Source: Lachnospiraceae bacterium
GTDB lineage: Bacteria; Bacillota; Clostridia; Lachnospirales; Lachnospiraceae
Direction of reading: 5' to 3'
Assembly (NCBI GenBank): GCA_017624835.1
Contig: JAGAMG010000024.1
Location: forward strand, 17,139 to 81,138
Length of the DNA: 64,000 nucleotides
The position numbers and the translations under genes were made by a program. The notes under the pieces are model-generated. The model was not told where the DNA came from. It saw only the letters and a program-made list of their open reading frames with translations, and did no database searches. Positions 62,995 through 64,000 of the stretch are shown piece after piece (the first letter of the stretch is position 1; each line of letters begins with the position of its first letter).

Positions 62995-63152
62995 GTTTTA
63001 AGCCATGCGATAAAAAGTGAGAGAAGGGCGATGGGGAGCTCGCTCACCGCTCGCACTTCTTTCGCTTTTTATCATAGGGCGCATGCCCGTAATGAAATAA
63101 ACTCAGGGACACCGGCGGTGTCCCTGAGTTTATGAATGTGCATGGCTTAAAC
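62995..63152. repeat. 158-bp palindromic element with perfect inner hairpin
   Basis: Terminal arms of 13 bp (TTTAAGCCATGC-type at 62996-63008 and GCATGGCTTAAAC at 63140-63152) enclose a GATAAAAAG.../...CTTTTTATC stem (63009-63026 with 63056-63073). A separate perfect 17-bp hairpin (63097-63113 and 63117-63133) follows. It lies between the BMC promoter and the YehR-like gene. I see no gene in this stretch. Confidence 0.65.
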
Positions 63153-63192
63153 ATGTGTAACATGGCTTAAACATGTGTAACATGGCTTAAAC
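63141..63192 (+). repeat. 20-bp tandem repeat, 2.6 copies
   Basis: The unit catggcttaaacatgtgtaa occurs twice in full at 63141-63180 and then a 12-bp partial copy follows. Its start is the same sequence as the end of the palindromic element. It is not a CRISPR array: there are no spacers. Confidence 0.85.
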
Positions 63193-63213
63193 ACTCTCAC
63201 CACACCCCGCAAC

Positions 63214-63260
63214 AAAAAGCATCGTCCCATAACCCACAGTTACAAGACGATGCTCTTTTT
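63214..63260. terminator. terminator after the YehR-like gene
   Basis: GCATCGTC and GACGATGC pair around an 18-nt loop with AAAAA and TTTTT on the two sides. It lies 25 bp past the lipoprotein stop codon and can stop transcription in both directions. Confidence 0.8.
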
Positions 63261-63284
63261 ACTTATAATAATATAACCAATCCC

Positions 63285-63752
63285 TTATTCCACAATAGTA
63301 TAACCACTTGCTTCAAAGCCTGCCTGACTTGCCTTCAAAGAAATTCCATTTCCCATTCCATCTAATTCAAGAAGACCTAATTCAGTCAATTCCTCAACAG
63401 CGGAGCCTGTAGCATCAATTACGATATCCATTGTGTAATTATTGTCTCCGGCAACACCGGTACACTCCACACCTTCTACTGCCTGATACATAGCTACCAC
63501 TTCACCATAAATTGCAACAATCTGCTCTTTCTGTGTAGCATCCAATACAGAGGTATCTACTTCAATCTTCTCAATCATCTTCTGAACAACATCACCCTTT
63601 GCTTCCAGAGTAATCTCATCTGTAATTGCAAGACCACTTTCCTCCTGTACCATACGATAAGTTACAGACTGCTCCTTACCGCCACATGCTGTCATGGCAA
63701 ATGCCATTACAAGTGCCAAGATTCCTACTACTACTTTTCTTACGTTCTTCAT
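63285..63752 (-). CDS. YehR-like lipoprotein (DUF1307)
   Basis: This protein of about 155 residues has a signal peptide and lipobox (FAMTACGG). The mature part resembles DUF1307/YehR: TYRMVQEESGLAITDEITLEAKGDVVQKM and the C-terminal ASQAGFEASGYTIVE. The ATG at 63752 follows GAGGAGG. A promoter TTGACA (63828-63833) with TAGAAT (63805-63810) and a 17-bp spacer lies upstream. Function is unknown. Confidence 0.8.
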   Translation of the reverse strand: MKNVRKVVVGILALVMAFAMTACGGKEQSVTYRMVQEESGLAITDEITLEAKGDVVQKMIEKIEVDTSVLDATQKEQIVAIYGEVVAMYQAVEGVECTGVAGDNNYTMDIVIDATGSAVEELTELGLLELDGMGNGISLKASQAGFEASGYTIVE

Positions 63753-63804
63753 CTTATTTATCCTCCTCATTTGTCAAGGTTTCCTTTCCGAAAACCCACA
63801 AGGG

Positions 63805-63833
63805 ATTCTATACCTCAAAAACAGAATTGTCAA
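63805..63833 (-). promoter_or_regulatory. promoter of the YehR-like gene
   Basis: On the minus strand TTGACA at 63828-63833 and TAGAAT at 63805-63810 are separated by 17 bp. The transcript leader is about 45 nt long. Confidence 0.6.
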
Positions 63834-63947
63834 TACAAAACCCCACTTGAGTTTCCGCAGTATAAATCATTTTTGATAATGTCACTATATACCACAAAGG
63901 AAAATGTCACAGATGTGGTATGATACCCTCCTATAAAGGAGGTTGAT

Positions 63948-64000
63948 ATTATCAGAAAGGTTAATTTGAACATGGATGAACAGAAGAAATATGAAGTAAT
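63948..64000 (+). mobile_element. start of a probable IS transposase gene
   Basis: AAGGAGG at 63936-63942 is followed by ATT ATC AGA AAG..., or an in-frame ATG at 63972, giving NLNMDEQKKYEVI at the edge. This N-terminus is like that of ISNCY-type transposases in Clostridia. Upstream an inverted ATACCACA/TGTGGTAT pair and an AATGTCAC direct repeat look like an IS end. Only about 18 codons are visible. Confidence 0.4.

Noticed and set aside
63141-63192. Tandem 20-bp repeats that might be a short CRISPR array
   Set aside because: The copies are directly adjacent with no spacers, and no cas genes are in the window.

Overview
The window looks like chromosome from an anaerobic gut Firmicute of the Lachnospiraceae type (Clostridium cluster XIVa, Roseburia/Blautia-like). 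The evidence is moderate-to-low GC, strong AGGAGG-type ribosome binding sites, anaerobic cobalamin synthesis with Clostridia-type gene fusions, a B12-independent glycyl-radical propanediol dehydratase in a bacterial microcompartment (BMC), and clostridial families such as YitT, DegV, YfhO and DUF2974. No species call can be proven from the sequence alone.

Region 1 (1-2.6 kb): three minus-strand genes (a partial alpha/beta hydrolase, a zinc-ribbon membrane protein and a condensation-like acyltransferase) and a tRNA-Leu(CAG). Region 2 (2.7-23.4 kb): one near-gapless minus-strand cobalamin operon. A cobalamin riboswitch and its terminator precede a secreted CbiK-type cobaltochelatase, a BtuFCD-like importer, lower-ligand and nucleotide-loop genes (cobQ, cobT, cobU, cobS, a degenerate cobU paralogue, cobC, cbiB, cobD), corrin-ring genes (cbiC, cbiD, cbiF, cbiG, cbiH, a cbiJ-cbiE-cbiT fusion, cbiA) and a small cysteine-rich protein. 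CbiL and the corrinoid adenosyltransferase are not in the window.

Region 3 (23.4-32 kb): a FliD-like orphan, a homocysteine methyltransferase-MetF fusion, a lipoprotein, a tRNA-Leu with anticodon AAG, a TetR-CPBP protease pair, and two paralogous GT-C-like membrane proteins that converge tail to tail on a perfect palindrome encoding both C-termini. Region 4 (32-38 kb): a kduI-kduD-rpiB-eda-kdgK operon for unsaturated uronate breakdown, divergent from an AraC regulator, with a cre-like site and large stem-loops in three intergenic gaps. Region 5 (38-46.6 kb): mixed housekeeping and membrane genes (YitT, YfhO, class-I glutamine amidotransferase, DUF2974, DegV, citrate synthase, MarR).

Region 6 (46.7-62.97 kb): a GRM-type BMC operon for fucose/rhamnose-derived 1,2-propanediol. 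It reads, in transcription order, glycyl-radical dehydratase, activase, PduU/EutS-like shell protein, EutP-like GTPase, FucA aldolase, PduO-C/HbpS-like protein, PduP, zinc alcohol dehydrogenase, four BMC-H-type shell proteins, PduL, EutN vertex protein, PduS, PduT, DeoR regulator, a ParA ATPase, a tiny Lys/Ala-rich protein and FucO. FucA splits fuculose-1-P or rhamnulose-1-P to lactaldehyde and FucO reduces this to 1,2-propanediol. The dehydratase makes propionaldehyde, and PduP/PduL and the alcohol dehydrogenase give propionyl-P and propanol. Cargo is marked by short amphipathic encapsulation-like peptides. The ParA plus overlapping disordered basic protein is the best candidate for a little-described system: a BMC-positioning pair analogous to McdA/McdB.

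Region 7 (63-64 kb): a palindromic element with 20-bp tandem repeats, a YehR-like lipoprotein gene, and the start of a probable IS transposase at the right edge.
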